A stretch of 64,000 bases of DNA from Pseudotabrizicola sediminis (GCF_004745575.1 NZ_RPEM01000009.1:62001-126000); one strand, 5' to 3'. Numbered from the stretch's first letter, positions 44,964 through 53,736 are shown. Numbers and translations: made by a program. The notes: generated by a model from the letters alone, not told the origin.

Positions 44964-45010
44964 GGGGGGGCGCGGCCCCCCGCCTTTGCCCCCCCCGGAG
45001 TATTTCAAAA
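44964..45010 (+). repeat. Hairpin-plus-tail repeat, variant copy
   Basis: A G7/C6 hairpin (44964-44981) and a C-run are followed by GGAGTATTTCAAAAAGGTGC. This resembles the GGATATTTAAGAACAGATGA module but diverges after GTATTT. It lies between cobT and the M24 peptidase and overlaps the presumed ribosome-binding region of the latter. Confidence 0.6.
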
Positions 45011-45021
45011 AGGTGCAAGCG

Positions 45022-46815
45022 ATGTTTCAGAGCTTTGACAGCCACGCCACGCCGGAACAAGGGCCGCCACGGCTGGCCGCGCTGCGCGACGTGATGACGC
45101 ATGAAGGATTGGCCGGGTTCATCGTGCCGCGCGCCGATGCGCATCAGGGCGAATACGTGGCGGCGCGGGATGAACGTCTGCAATGGCTGACCGGGTTTAC
45201 CGGCTCGGCCGGGTTTGCCGTGGTGCTGCCCGGTATCGCGGGGGTGTTCATCGACGGGCGGTACCGCGTGCAGGTCAAGGCGCAGGTAGACCTGGATTGC
45301 TTTACCCCCGTACCCTGGCCCGAGATCAAGGCCGGTGACTGGATCAGGCAGCATCTTGACGCCGGGGAGGTTGGCTTTGACCCCTGGCTGCAGACAGCGG
45401 ATGAGATTGCCACCTTGCGGGCCGTGCTGGAACCGGCAGGGATTGGCCTGCGCCCCACGCGCAATCTGGTTGATGCGATCTGGCCGGATCAGCCGCCTGC
45501 CCCCTGTGGGCTGGCCTTTGCGCACCCGGATGCTCTGGCCGGGGAGAGCAGCGCCGACAAACGCGCGCGGCTGGCCGAAGGGTTGCGCAACGCCGGGCAG
45601 CGCGCGGCGGTGATCACGCTGCCGGATTCGATCTGCTGGCTGTTGAACATCCGGGGCGCGGACGTGCCCAAGAACCCGGTGCTGCAGGGATTTGCCATTC
45701 TGCATGACGATGCGCGGGTGACGCTGTTCACCGATCCGGCCAAGCTGGACGAGGCCACCTGCGCCCATCTGGGCCCACAGGTGACCTTGCGCCCGCCCGC
45801 TGCCTTTGTGCCCGCGCTGCGCACGCTGACCGGGCCGGTGCGGGTGGACCGCGGTACGGCACCGCTGGCGGTCAGTGACGAGATGGCCGAAGCGGGGATT
45901 GACGTGGCATGGGGCGATGACCCCTGCCGCCTGCCCAAGGCGCGCAAGACCGCCGCCGAAATCGCAGGCATGCGCGAGGCCCATCTGCGCGACGGGGCGG
46001 CGATGGTGGAGTTCCTGTGCTGGCTGGACCGCCAGACGCCGGACACGCTGACCGAGATTGATGTGGTCACGGCGCTGGAAGGTTTTCGCCGCGCCACCAA
46101 TGCGCTGCATGACATCAGCTTTGACACCATCTGCGGGGCCGGGCCCAATGGCGCGATCATGCATTACCGCGTGACGCGCGACACCAACCGGGCGGTGCGG
46201 AACAATGAGCTGCTGCTGGTGGATTCAGGCGCGCAGTATCGCGACGGCACCACCGACATCACCCGCACCGTTGCGGTGGGCAATCCGCGGGATGAGGCGC
46301 GCGCCTGCTATACAAGAGTGCTGCAGGGGATGATTGCCATCTCACGCGTGCGTTTTCCCAAGGGGCTGGCGGGGCGTGATCTGGACCCGCTGGCGCGGTA
46401 TCCGCTTTGGGTCGCGGGGTTCGATTTCGACCATGGCACCGGGCACGGCGTGGGCGCGTTTTTGTCTGTTCACGAAGGGCCGCAGCGGCTGAGCCGGGTG
46501 TCAGAGGTGCCGCTGGAGCCGGGCATGATCCTGTCGAATGAGCCGGGATATTACCGCGAGGGGGCGTTTGGCATCCGGCTGGAGAACCTGATCGTGGTGC
46601 AGGTCGCTGAGGGTCTGGGTGACAACCGGGCGCAATACAGCTTCGAGACGCTGACATTCGTGCCGCTGGACCGTCGGTTGATCGTGACCGCGATGCTGTC
46701 ACCGTATGAAGCGGCTTGGCTTGATGCCTATCATGCGCAGGTGCTGGCACAGATAGCACCGCGCGTGTCGGGTGACGTGCTGGACTGGCTGAAAGCCGCC
46801 TGCGCGCCGCTTTAG
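45022..46815 (+). CDS. Aminopeptidase P family (M24) Xaa-Pro peptidase
   Basis: A 597-residue protein of the three-domain aminopeptidase P type: two creatinase-like N-terminal domains (LRDVMTHEGLAGFIVPRADA, LQWLTGFTGSAGFAVV) and a C-terminal pita-bread metallopeptidase domain. All five metal ligands can be placed: Asp in LLVDSGAQY, Asp in DGTTDITRT, His in DHGTGHGVG, Glu in LSNEPGYY and Glu in GIRLENL. It cleaves Xaa-Pro bonds at peptide N-termini. The start at 45022 (MFQSFDSHATPEQG) follows AAAAAGGTG. Its TAG overlaps the sufE stop codon tail to tail. Confidence 0.92.
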   Translation: MFQSFDSHATPEQGPPRLAALRDVMTHEGLAGFIVPRADAHQGEYVAARDERLQWLTGFTGSAGFAVVLPGIAGVFIDGRYRVQVKAQVDLDCFTPVPWPEIKAGDWIRQHLDAGEVGFDPWLQTADEIATLRAVLEPAGIGLRPTRNLVDAIWPDQPPAPCGLAFAHPDALAGESSADKRARLAEGLRNAGQRAAVITLPDSICWLLNIRGADVPKNPVLQGFAILHDDARVTLFTDPAKLDEATCAHLGPQVTLRPPAAFVPALRTLTGPVRVDRGTAPLAVSDEMAEAGIDVAWGDDPCRLPKARKTAAEIAGMREAHLRDGAAMVEFLCWLDRQTPDTLTEIDVVTALEGFRRATNALHDISFDTICGAGPNGAIMHYRVTRDTNRAVRNNELLLVDSGAQYRDGTTDITRTVAVGNPRDEARACYTRVLQGMIAISRVRFPKGLAGRDLDPLARYPLWVAGFDFDHGTGHGVGAFLSVHEGPQRLSRVSEVPLEPGMILSNEPGYYREGAFGIRLENLIVVQVAEGLGDNRAQYSFETLTFVPLDRRLIVTAMLSPYEAAWLDAYHAQVLAQIAPRVSGDVLDWLKAACAPL

Positions 46816-47219
46816 GCGGTTGCCGCGACCGAGCGGATGCGGTCCACCATGGCCCGCACGCCGTTGGACCGTTGTGCCGACAGGTGGTCGTTCAGCCCCA
46901 ACCGCCCCAGTTCGGCGGGGGCATCCACCGCCACCACCTGATCGAGCGGCACCCCGGAATACAGCGCGTGCAGGATGGCGATCAGCCCGCGCACGATCAT
47001 CGCATCGCTGTCGCCTTGAAAGTCGAACCGCCCCTCGGCAACTACCGGGCGCAGCCAGACCTGGCTGGCGCAGCCATCCACTTTCAGCGCGGGCACCCTG
47101 AATTCGTCGGGCAAGGGCGGCATCGCCTTGCCCAGCTCGATCACATGGCGGTAGCGATCTTCCCAATCGTCGAGAAAATCGAAGGTTTCGGCAATGTCTT
47201 CAAAGGCGGGGGTGGCCAT
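46812..47219 (-). CDS. sufE: SufE family cysteine-desulfurase activator
   Basis: Sulfur-accepting partner of the SufS cysteine desulfurase in Fe-S cluster assembly. The 135-residue protein has DIAETFDFLDDWEDRYRHVI, PALKVDGCASQVWLRP with the active cysteine, and RGLIAILHALYSGV. AAAGGAG precedes the ATG at 47219 by 8 nt and fixes the start. The stop TAA overlaps the convergent peptidase stop. The rest of the suf operon is not in this window. Confidence 0.94.
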   Translation of the reverse strand: MATPAFEDIAETFDFLDDWEDRYRHVIELGKAMPPLPDEFRVPALKVDGCASQVWLRPVVAEGRFDFQGDSDAMIVRGLIAILHALYSGVPLDQVVAVDAPAELGRLGLNDHLSAQRSNGVRAMVDRIRSVAATA

Positions 47220-47354
47220 GGGCAAGGCTCCTTTGCTTGTGGAGGTAATGCCCTGCCCCGCATTGGTCCAGCCCCTTTGCTGCAAATCAACACCCGCCCT
47301 TTTCAAAAGCAGGCTGATCGGCTACCCAAGATCAAAGCCAAGATGGATGGACCG

Positions 47355-47825
47355 ATGAAACGCCCGCCGATTAAAAGTCCTGCGACCGCCGCCCTTGTTG
47401 CCGTTCTGGTTCTGACATCCTGCGGGGCCGTGCGCGACTCGCGGCTGAACCCGTTCAACTGGTTTGGCCGGTCCGAGCGGGTTGAAACCATCGCGCCGTT
47501 GCAGCGCGCCGTTGATTCGCGCCTGCTGGTGGCAGATGTGGTGGCGCTGGACATTGAACCCTATACCAGCGGGGCCATCGTGCGGGCCACCGGAGTCATG
47601 GAAAGCCAGGGCTGGTGGCAGGCTGAACTGGTCGAGGTCGAAGGCGATGATCCGACGCATCTGGTGCTGGATTTCCGCATCCTGCCGCCGGTATCGCAAA
47701 CTGCCGTTGGCAGCCAGCGCACGCGCGAGGTAACGGCCGCGATGACCGTCAGCCCCCGCCGGCTTGAGGATATCACGCGCGTGACCGTGCAGGGCGAGCG
47801 CTCGGCACGCATGACGCGCCGCTGA
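47355..47825 (+). CDS. Putative lipoprotein
   Basis: A 156-residue protein with a lipoprotein signal peptide: basic start, hydrophobic ATAALVAVLVL, lipobox LTSC (Cys about residue 23) then GAVRD. The mature part (LNPFNWFGRSERVETIAPLQ, AVDSRLLVADVVALDIEPYT, SQGWWQAELVEVEGDD) is conserved in Rhodobacteraceae hypothetical proteins as far as I can recognise. It probably sits at the membrane facing the periplasm. An in-frame ATG at 47343 is an alternative start. It is convergent with rnd. Confidence 0.78.
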   Translation: MKRPPIKSPATAALVAVLVLTSCGAVRDSRLNPFNWFGRSERVETIAPLQRAVDSRLLVADVVALDIEPYTSGAIVRATGVMESQGWWQAELVEVEGDDPTHLVLDFRILPPVSQTAVGSQRTREVTAAMTVSPRRLEDITRVTVQGERSARMTRR

Positions 47826-47846
47826 GGGTTCGGGGCACCGGCAAGC

Positions 47847-49004
47847 CTACAGCCGGATCACCCGCACCTCGCTGCCCTTGGCCGACAGGGCAATCTCGCC
47901 CCGGCACAGGGCCAGCGCGTCATTGCCAAAGGCTTCCTTGCGCCAGCCGCCCAGAGCTTCGACCTCGCGGCCCCCGGCAGCGATTGCATCCAGATCCGAC
48001 GATGACGCGATCAGTTTGGGGGCCACACCCAGACTTTCCGACTTGGCCTTGAGCAAAACCCGAAGCAGGTCGGCCAAGGCCGGGTTCACCTGAATCTGTT
48101 CACGCTCATCCGCGACCTTCGGCATGTCTTCCGGCTTCATCGCCAGCCCGGCCTTGACGGCGGCAAGAATGCCATCGGCGATTTCGGGCTTGCGCCCTTC
48201 GCGCATCAACAAGCGCGACCGGCCCAGTTCTTCCACGGATGTGGGCCGGGTAGAGGCCAGCTCCAGCAGGGCGTCATCCTTCATCACCCGGCTGCGTGGC
48301 ACGTTGTTTTTCTGGGCATAGTCCTCGCGGAAACGCGCCAGTTCTTTGACCACCGCCAAAAACCGGCCCGAGGTGGTGCGGGTCTTGATCCGCAGCCAGG
48401 CGTCATCGGGGGTGGTGGTGTATGTTTCGGGGTTGACCAGAACCGCCAGCTCTTCGCCCACCCAATGCGAGCGGCCATTCTTGGCCAGTTGTGCCGCCAG
48501 CCATTCGTAGATCACCCGCAGATGGGTGACATCGGCCAGCGCATATTCCTTTTGCGCATCGGTCAGCGGGCGGCGCGACCAGTCGGTGAAGCGGCTGGTC
48601 TTGTCGAGGTTTTCCTTGGCAATCTTGCGCACCAGCGTTTCATATCCGACCTGTTCGCCAAAGCCGCAGACCATGGCGGCGATCTGGGTGTCGAACAGCG
48701 GTTCGGGAAAAACATTGCCCTCGACAAAGAAAATCTCCAGATCCTGCCGGGCGGCGTGGAACACCTTGACCGTCGCCTTGTGGCGAAAGAGGTCATAGAG
48801 CGGCTCCATGCTCATCGCCTCGCCCTCGATCGGGTCGACCAGAACCGCATCGCCGGTCTTGCCGGGCAAGGCCATCTGGATCAGGCAGAGTTTTGACCAA
48901 TAGGTCCGCTCGCGCAGGAATTCGGTGTCGATGGTGACATAGGGTTGGGATTTTGCCGCCTCGCAAAATGCGGCGAGGTCTTCGGTCGTGGTGATGGTGC
49001 GCAT
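47847..49004 (-). CDS. rnd: Ribonuclease D
   Basis: 3'-5' exoribonuclease that trims tRNA and other stable RNA precursors. The 385-residue DEDDy protein has Exo I VTIDTEFLRERTYWSKLCL, Exo II in KVFHAARQDLEIFF, LFDTQIAAMVCGFGEQ, and Exo III YALADVTHLRVIYEWL with the tyrosine and aspartate. A C-terminal HRDC domain follows (ARFREDYAQKNNVPRSRVMK). The ATG at 49004 gives the usual length. It is divergent from the Hint-domain gene. Confidence 0.95.
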   Translation of the reverse strand: MRTITTTEDLAAFCEAAKSQPYVTIDTEFLRERTYWSKLCLIQMALPGKTGDAVLVDPIEGEAMSMEPLYDLFRHKATVKVFHAARQDLEIFFVEGNVFPEPLFDTQIAAMVCGFGEQVGYETLVRKIAKENLDKTSRFTDWSRRPLTDAQKEYALADVTHLRVIYEWLAAQLAKNGRSHWVGEELAVLVNPETYTTTPDDAWLRIKTRTTSGRFLAVVKELARFREDYAQKNNVPRSRVMKDDALLELASTRPTSVEELGRSRLLMREGRKPEIADGILAAVKAGLAMKPEDMPKVADEREQIQVNPALADLLRVLLKAKSESLGVAPKLIASSSDLDAIAAGGREVEALGGWRKEAFGNDALALCRGEIALSAKGSEVRVIRL

Positions 49005-49176
49005 GGGTCGCGTCTTTCAAGGGGCCGCGGGGGCATCCCGCAACAGGTGTCCTTCCGCTATAGGCGGCGGCTTTCACCTTGAAAAGCCCCGGATATCCAA
49101 TTTTACGGGTTTTCGCTGCGACAGCTGGGGGCAAGGCTGTTAGACTTTCCTCTGGGCAGAGCGGAAATCAGACCAG

Positions 49177-50175
49177 ATGGCACAGGTAGTCCTTTTCCTG
49201 CGTGGCGATCAGATCGCCACGTATCGATCGCTTGCGTCATCCGGCAACGGGGATCGCATGACGGTGACCCTGACCGGGGTTGAACCGCTTGGCGCGGCCA
49301 GCACTTACTTCCGGGTGGTGGTGCGTCAGGTCAATGATGGCGAGGGCAACTTCAGCAACGGTCAGTTTGTCGAAATCTATGTCTGGCCGGAAGATGACCC
49401 GCCGGAACGGCCGCTGTACAGAAGCCTGAACCCGCAGCACGATCAGTATCAGGGGCGGGCATCCTCTGCCGGGCATCAGATTTTCACCAACCCTTCCAAA
49501 ATCTTGTTCCAGACCGAGGGGATCTCTTCGGGCAAGATACAGTACGGGCCGGGTGCCTGTCCGCCCCGGGCAGAGAAGCTGCCCTTCAATGGTTTTGCAG
49601 GCAGCCCGCCCGCCATTCCCTGCTTTGTTGCGGGCACCCGGATTCTGACGCATCGCGGCATGCTTGGGGTTGAAGGTCTGCGCCCCGGTGATCTGGTGCA
49701 GACCATGGACAACGGCTATTCCCCCGTGGTCTGGGCCGGGCGACGCACGGTTTGTGGGCTGGGCAGCATGGCACCGGTGCGATTTGCTGCCGGTGCGGTG
49801 GGCAACCAGCGTGATCTGCTGGTGTCGCCCCAGCACCGGATGCTGGTCACCGGCTGGCCATCCGAGTTGACGATGGGCGAACGCGAAACCCTTGCCGCAG
49901 CACGACATCTGATCAACAACCGCACGATCCGGCGTCTGCGCCGACCGACTGTCACCTATGTACATATCTTGTGCGAAGATCATCAGGTGATCTTTGCCGA
50001 AGGTGCGCCGACCGAAAGCCTGTTCGCAGGGGGCGCGGCGCTTTCAGCCTTTGACCAGCGGGCGAGCGATGAGATCCGCCGCCTGTTCCCGTCGCTTTGC
50101 CCGGTCAGCGGCACCGGGACCGGGCTTGCCCGCCCGGTATTGCCCCCTGTCGCGGCGCGACTGGCGGGGCTTTAG
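49177..50175 (+). CDS. Hint-domain-containing protein
   Basis: A 332-residue protein. The N-terminal half (VVLFLRGDQIATYRS ... NGQFVEIYVW) is a beta-rich domain of unknown type. The second half is a Hint (hedgehog/intein) domain starting at IPCFVAGTRILTHRG with the cysteine near residue 149. It is followed by LRPGDLVQTMDNGYSPVVWA and LLVSPQHRMLVTG. Such proteins are abundant in Rhodobacteraceae and are thought to be exported. The Hint domain may drive self-cleavage, but no extein is rejoined here. No signal peptide is visible. Confidence 0.85.
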   Translation: MAQVVLFLRGDQIATYRSLASSGNGDRMTVTLTGVEPLGAASTYFRVVVRQVNDGEGNFSNGQFVEIYVWPEDDPPERPLYRSLNPQHDQYQGRASSAGHQIFTNPSKILFQTEGISSGKIQYGPGACPPRAEKLPFNGFAGSPPAIPCFVAGTRILTHRGMLGVEGLRPGDLVQTMDNGYSPVVWAGRRTVCGLGSMAPVRFAAGAVGNQRDLLVSPQHRMLVTGWPSELTMGERETLAAARHLINNRTIRRLRRPTVTYVHILCEDHQVIFAEGAPTESLFAGGAALSAFDQRASDEIRRLFPSLCPVSGTGTGLARPVLPPVAARLAGL

Positions 50176-50348
50176 CGCCTGCCGCGTCAGAAATGGCGTC
50201 GCAAGCTGGAATCCGGTTTGTCCATATTCGGGCCAACCAGAGATTTCATGTGGCGGCAGCTCCCGACTGGACGCGGTGCGCGCAGGTTTGCCGCCGCGGG
50301 CGTGCCGCTGCAAGCCGAGAGGCGTCCCACTTTTGTCCCTGCCTGCGG

Positions 50349-50605
50349 GCCGCGCGGCGTGACCGTCAGCAGCTGGATCTCGGCATAGGTAAAGTTGCGA
50401 ACCGGTTCATTCTCACGTCCCGGAAATACGGAGGCAACGTTCGTGATGTTGCGCAGCGTTGCATCGCCCATGGCAACAAGGACACCATCCTTGGTCAGCG
50501 CCAGGCCGGGCTCGATAAGTCTGCACCCATCTTGATCGCGAGTTCATAGCCGCCAAGCGTGTTCTCTGGCAGATATCCTGCTGTCCCGCGATGGGCGATG
50601 ACAAT
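50349..50605 (-). pseudogene. Remnant of a GlpQ-type glycerophosphodiester phosphodiesterase
   Basis: The minus strand reads IVIAHRGTAGYLPENTLGGY and ELAIKMGAD. A 1-base deletion at about 50517 follows, and in the next frame come LIEPGLALTKDGVLVA and then NITNVASVFPG, NFTYAEIQLLTVTPRG. This is the N-terminal part of a GDPD of the GlpQ type (HRGASGYLPEHT ... LEQDLVMTKD). The HRG histidine remains, but the acidic residue after IEP is Gly and the second catalytic His (LHDH) is Gly (AMGDA). There is no start codon or signal peptide upstream, and the C-terminal two thirds is gone. The remaining bases 50176-50348 hold nothing I can recognise. Confidence 0.82.
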
Positions 50606-50618
50606 GGCTGTTGGTCGG

Positions 50619-51218
50619 TTATTGGTTGCAGTCCAGAAACACTGGCTCCCGCTGCCCTGCCACAAAGCGGCGCAGCACCAGCGGATACAACCGGTGTTCC
50701 TGCACCAGCACCCGGGCGGACAATGTGTCCGCCGTATCGTCCGGCAAAACCGGCACCACCGCCTGCCCCAGCACCGGTCCGGCGTCGAGTTCCGCCGTCA
50801 CCTGATGCACCGTGCACCCTGCTGCCGTATCGCCCGCGTCGAGCGCGCGCTGATGGGTGTGCAGCCCGGGGTATTTTGGCAGCAGGGACGGGTGGATGTT
50901 CAGCATCCGCCCCGCAAAACGACGGACGGAATCCGGGGTCAGCACCCGCATGAACCCGGCAAGGCACAGCACATCGGGGTTTGCCGCAAGAAGGGGCCGC
51001 AACAGCTCTGCCTCAAACGCGGCCCGATCGCGGCCAAAGCCCCGGTGATCCACCGCCGCCACAGCCACCCCCAACGCCGCCGCCCGGGCCAGACCCGCCG
51101 CCTGTGGGTCATTTGACGCCACAAGCACCGGCTTTGCATAGCCGCCCGCCTGCATATCCTGCACCAGCCGCAGCATGTTGGAGCCACCCCCCGAAATCAG
51201 GATGGCAACCCGTGTCAC
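50619..51218 (-). CDS. purN: Phosphoribosylglycinamide formyltransferase
   Basis: Transfers a formyl group from 10-formyl-THF to GAR in purine synthesis. The 199-residue protein has [50 protein letters not shown] (the catalytic Asn-His region) and [19 protein letters not shown]. It starts at GTG 51218, which overlaps the purM TGA, so purM and purN are translationally coupled. The decayed GDPD begins 13 bp after its stop. Confidence 0.95.
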   Translation of the reverse strand: MTRVAILISGGGSNMLRLVQDMQAGGYAKPVLVASNDPQAAGLARAAALGVAVAAVDHRGFGRDRAAFEAELLRPLLAANPDVLCLAGFMRVLTPDSVRRFAGRMLNIHPSLLPKYPGLHTHQRALDAGDTAAGCTVHQVTAELDAGPVLGQAVVPVLPDDTADTLSARVLVQEHRLYPLVLRRFVAGQREPVFLDCNQ

Positions 51219-52261
51219 AGCAGGCGGCCCGTGTAGATCACGCCCTCGCCTTCCACGACCTGCCCCATGCGGATCACGGTTTCGCCTTCGGCGCGCAACA
51301 GATCGGTCAGCGCATCCGCGCGGTCTTGCGCCACCACCAGCATCATGCCGACGCCACAGTTGAAGGTCTTCAGCAGTTCGGGTTCCGACATATTGGCCGT
51401 CCGCGCCAGCCAGTCAAACACCGGCGGCAGATCCCAGGCATCCAGATCGATCTGACAGGCCAGCCCTTCGGGAATCACGCGCGGCGGATTTTCCGTCAGC
51501 CCGCCGCCGGTGATATGGGCCAGCGCATTCACGCCCCCGGCCCGCACCGCCGCAAGCGCTTGCTTGACATACAGCCGTGTGGGGGCCAGCAAAGCCGCAC
51601 CCAGCGTCGCGTCGCTGAACGGCGACGGCGCATCCCACGCAAGCCCCGACAGCTCTACCACCTTGCGCACAAAGCTGTAGCCGTTGGAATGCACGCCGTT
51701 CGACGCCAGCCCCAGCAGCACATCGCCCTGCCCCACGCCCGACGGCAGATCGGTGCCGCGTTCCATCGCGCCGACGGCAAAGCCCGCAAGGTCGAAATCG
51801 CCGCCATGATACATGCCCGGCATTTCCGCTGTTTCCCCACCAATCAAGGCGCAGCCGGAGGCTTCACAGCCCGCCGCAATGCCGGTGATGATGCGGGTGG
51901 CCTGATCCAAATCGAGCTTGCCGGTTGCGAAATAATCAAGGAAGAACAACGGCTCTGCCCCTTGGCACACCAGATCGTTGACGCACATCGCCACCAGATC
52001 GACGCCGATGGTATCAACATTGCCGGTGTCTATCGCGATCCGCAACTTGGTGCCCACCCCATCGGTCGCCGCCACAAGGATCGGATCGGTATAGCCCGCG
52101 CCCTTCAGGTCAAACAGTGCGCCAAAGCCGCCCAGCCCCCCCATGGTGCCCGACCGCATCGTGCGTTTGGCGGCAGGCTTGATCCGCTCGATCAGCGCAT
52201 TGCCCGCGTCAATATCCACGCCCGCATCGGCATAGGTCAACCCGTTGTGGCCTTTGGTCAT
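51215..52261 (-). CDS. purM: Phosphoribosylformylglycinamidine cyclo-ligase
   Basis: AIR synthetase, closing the imidazole ring of purines with ATP. The 348-residue protein has [91 protein letters not shown] and [15 protein letters not shown], all signature blocks. The start at 52261 ([14 protein letters not shown]) is chosen by homology; the upstream open frame reaches into the region before the tRNA. It is the first gene of a purM-purN unit, divergent from the CAU tRNA. Confidence 0.96.
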   Translation of the reverse strand: MTKGHNGLTYADAGVDIDAGNALIERIKPAAKRTMRSGTMGGLGGFGALFDLKGAGYTDPILVAATDGVGTKLRIAIDTGNVDTIGVDLVAMCVNDLVCQGAEPLFFLDYFATGKLDLDQATRIITGIAAGCEASGCALIGGETAEMPGMYHGGDFDLAGFAVGAMERGTDLPSGVGQGDVLLGLASNGVHSNGYSFVRKVVELSGLAWDAPSPFSDATLGAALLAPTRLYVKQALAAVRAGGVNALAHITGGGLTENPPRVIPEGLACQIDLDAWDLPPVFDWLARTANMSEPELLKTFNCGVGMMLVVAQDRADALTDLLRAEGETVIRMGQVVEGEGVIYTGRLL

Positions 52262-52373
52262 TGCCCGTCTCCGTTCAGGGAATCCGCTGTTGGCGTCCTT
52301 TACGCGTTTCACACTGCACGCGCAACAAAGAGGCCGATGCCCAGCCCGCCCAGCCTTGACCCGCCCACCCGTT

Positions 52374-52402
52374 CTTGACCTGCCCGTCTGATCTGCTAGG
52401 CA
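52374..52402 (+). promoter_or_regulatory. Probable promoter of the CAU tRNA
   Basis: CTTGAC (52374-52379), a 17-bp spacer and TAGGCA (52397-52402) resemble a sigma-70-type promoter with an alphaproteobacterial CTTGAC -35. The tRNA begins 12 bp after the -10. The call rests only on consensus and position. Confidence 0.5.
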
Positions 52403-52414
52403 AGGCAGCGGTAC

Positions 52415-52490
52415 GGGGCTGTAGCTCAATGGTTAGAGCCGGGCGCTCATAACGCCTTGGTTGGGGGTTCGAGTCCCTCCGGCCCTACCA
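52415..52490 (+). tRNA. tRNA with CAU anticodon, probably tRNA-Ile2 (lysidine type)
   Basis: A complete 76-nt cloverleaf ending in encoded CCA. The acceptor GGGGCTG pairs with CGGCCCT (G-U at 1:72), the D stem is GCTC/GAGC, the anticodon arm is GGGCG CTCATAA CGCCT, and the T arm is GGGGG TTCGAGT CCCTC. The anticodon is CAT. The D-loop AATGGTTA and the variable region TTGGT match tRNA-Ile2 (as in E. coli ileX) better than elongator tRNA-Met. A simple anticodon rule would name it Met. It is not the initiator type, because the GGG/CCC anticodon-stem pairs are absent. Confidence 0.9.
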
Positions 52491-52634
52491 ACGCTCGCTT
52501 TTTTGCGGATAAATTCGTGCATCGCCGACATGAAACAGCGGTGCAGGTGCGGGGGGTGCTCGCTTCCCCGTCTTGCGACAGGCCCGAGGTCTTTCCCGCT
52601 TCGGCACCGCCAAAAACGCTTGGAACGTGATGTA

Positions 52635-53249
52635 TCAGCTTGCCGGGGCCGTTATCCTGCGGCGGCGCAAGGCCAGTGCGCCCAGCCCGCCGAGCGCGGT
52701 CAGCATCATAACCAGGCCGGCAGGCACCGGCACGACGGCGGGGGCCATATCCGCCGCAGCCGGAAGGGCACTGGAGGAAATGTTATAGCGAAGCGGTTTG
52801 GAATGGGTGCCGTAAAGCCCAAGCCAAAGCTGGCCGGCAAAGTCATCCCCAAGCTCTATGGTCCGCAAGATCGGCGTTCCAGCATTGTAATGGCCAAAGT
52901 TCACGCCGCCACCTGCTGCAGAGGTGCCATCCCAGTTCCACCGAAAAGCCGACGTGCTGAACAGCACAGTCCCACCGGCAGAATAGCTGTAACCAAAGCC
53001 GGGAATGGCTTCGAACATCACGGTGAGGGTCTGCTTTCCGGCAGGCAGAAAGCCGAAGCTGAGAATGTCACGATCGTTTGAACCGGACCATGTTCCAGAC
53101 ACTGCGGTGACGCCGGCATCGATGACCGTCGGTTTTTTCCAGTTTTTGGAAAACTCACCCAAGTCACTTTCAAGCATGGTTGTCGCCTGCGCAGCGCCTG
53201 CTGTCAGGGACAGGACCACGGCAAACGAGGCTGAAAGGGTCTTCAACAT
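52635..53249 (-). CDS. VPLPA-CTERM sorting-domain protein
   Basis: A 204-residue exported protein with a signal peptide (SASFAVVLSLTAGAAQA). A beta-rich middle follows (GFGYSYSAGGTVLFSTSAFR ... IELGDDFAGQLWLGLY). The C-terminal VPLPA-CTERM signal is VPVPAGLVMMLTALGGLGAL followed by ALRRRR. The VPLPA-CTERM class is thought to be sorted to the envelope by an exosortase-type system, which is not in this window. The ATG at 53249 is preferred because GGAG is 6 nt upstream; an ATG at 53255 abuts that site. The stop lies 144 bp from the tRNA end; nothing else is seen in that gap. Confidence 0.88.
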   Translation of the reverse strand: MLKTLSASFAVVLSLTAGAAQATTMLESDLGEFSKNWKKPTVIDAGVTAVSGTWSGSNDRDILSFGFLPAGKQTLTVMFEAIPGFGYSYSAGGTVLFSTSAFRWNWDGTSAAGGGVNFGHYNAGTPILRTIELGDDFAGQLWLGLYGTHSKPLRYNISSSALPAAADMAPAVVPVPAGLVMMLTALGGLGALALRRRRITAPAS

Positions 53250-53399
53250 GATCATCTCCAGAATGGGTCAACAGGATAACTGCAGCTCTGTTAACCACCG
53301 TACTGGGAAGAAATAAGGCAGAATGGCGGCCTTTGATGTACACGAAACCCGTCTGATGCAGCGTCAGACAGTGCCACATCATGCAGTCAGGCCCTGCAC

Positions 53400-53736
53400 G
53401 GACCAACAGACCTGCACGGCGTGCCTGCGGCCTGACAGGCCGCAGAGTGCCAGCACATCGCCACGCGGCGCCGTCACGTCACAGGATGAGCGGGGCACGC
53501 ACAGGCGCTGCGCGGGGCCGATGTCGTGGATATCATGCCCGATCAGCCGTCCGGCCATGCGTGCCACATCCGCCGCGCGGTCGCCATCTGCACATGCGCC
53601 AAGCCCGGTCACCCCGTCTTCGGCCAGCAGTTCGATCACCGTCTTGGTCAGCGACGCGGTCGCGCCATAGCTGAACCGATACGGGGCCCTAAAGGGGATG
53701 TTGTCCGGGGGTGGCATGGATGCTGCGGATTTTCAT
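53400..53736 (-). pseudogene. Remnant of an enolase-superfamily dehydratase/racemase
   Basis: From an ATG at 53736 the minus strand reads MKIRSIHATP. A frameshift follows, then NIPFRAPYRFSYGATASLTK, VIELLAEDGVTGLGACADGD and RLIGHDIHDIGPAQ, which match the N-terminal capping domain of the mandelate racemase/muconate-lactonizing group. After VPRS about 20 residues are missing, and LALCGLSGRRHAVQVC resembles the start of the barrel domain (ALWDLxGRxxGxP), with the usual Trp-Asp changed to Cys-Gly. It then ends. The metal-binding and catalytic residues of the barrel are absent, so it is non-functional. Confidence 0.78.

Noticed and set aside
49177-50175. A functional intein in the Hint-domain protein
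   Set aside because: There is no downstream extein or C-terminal HN splice junction.
52415-52490. Initiator tRNA-fMet
   Set aside because: The three G-C pairs of the initiator anticodon stem and the mismatched 1:72 C-A end are absent.
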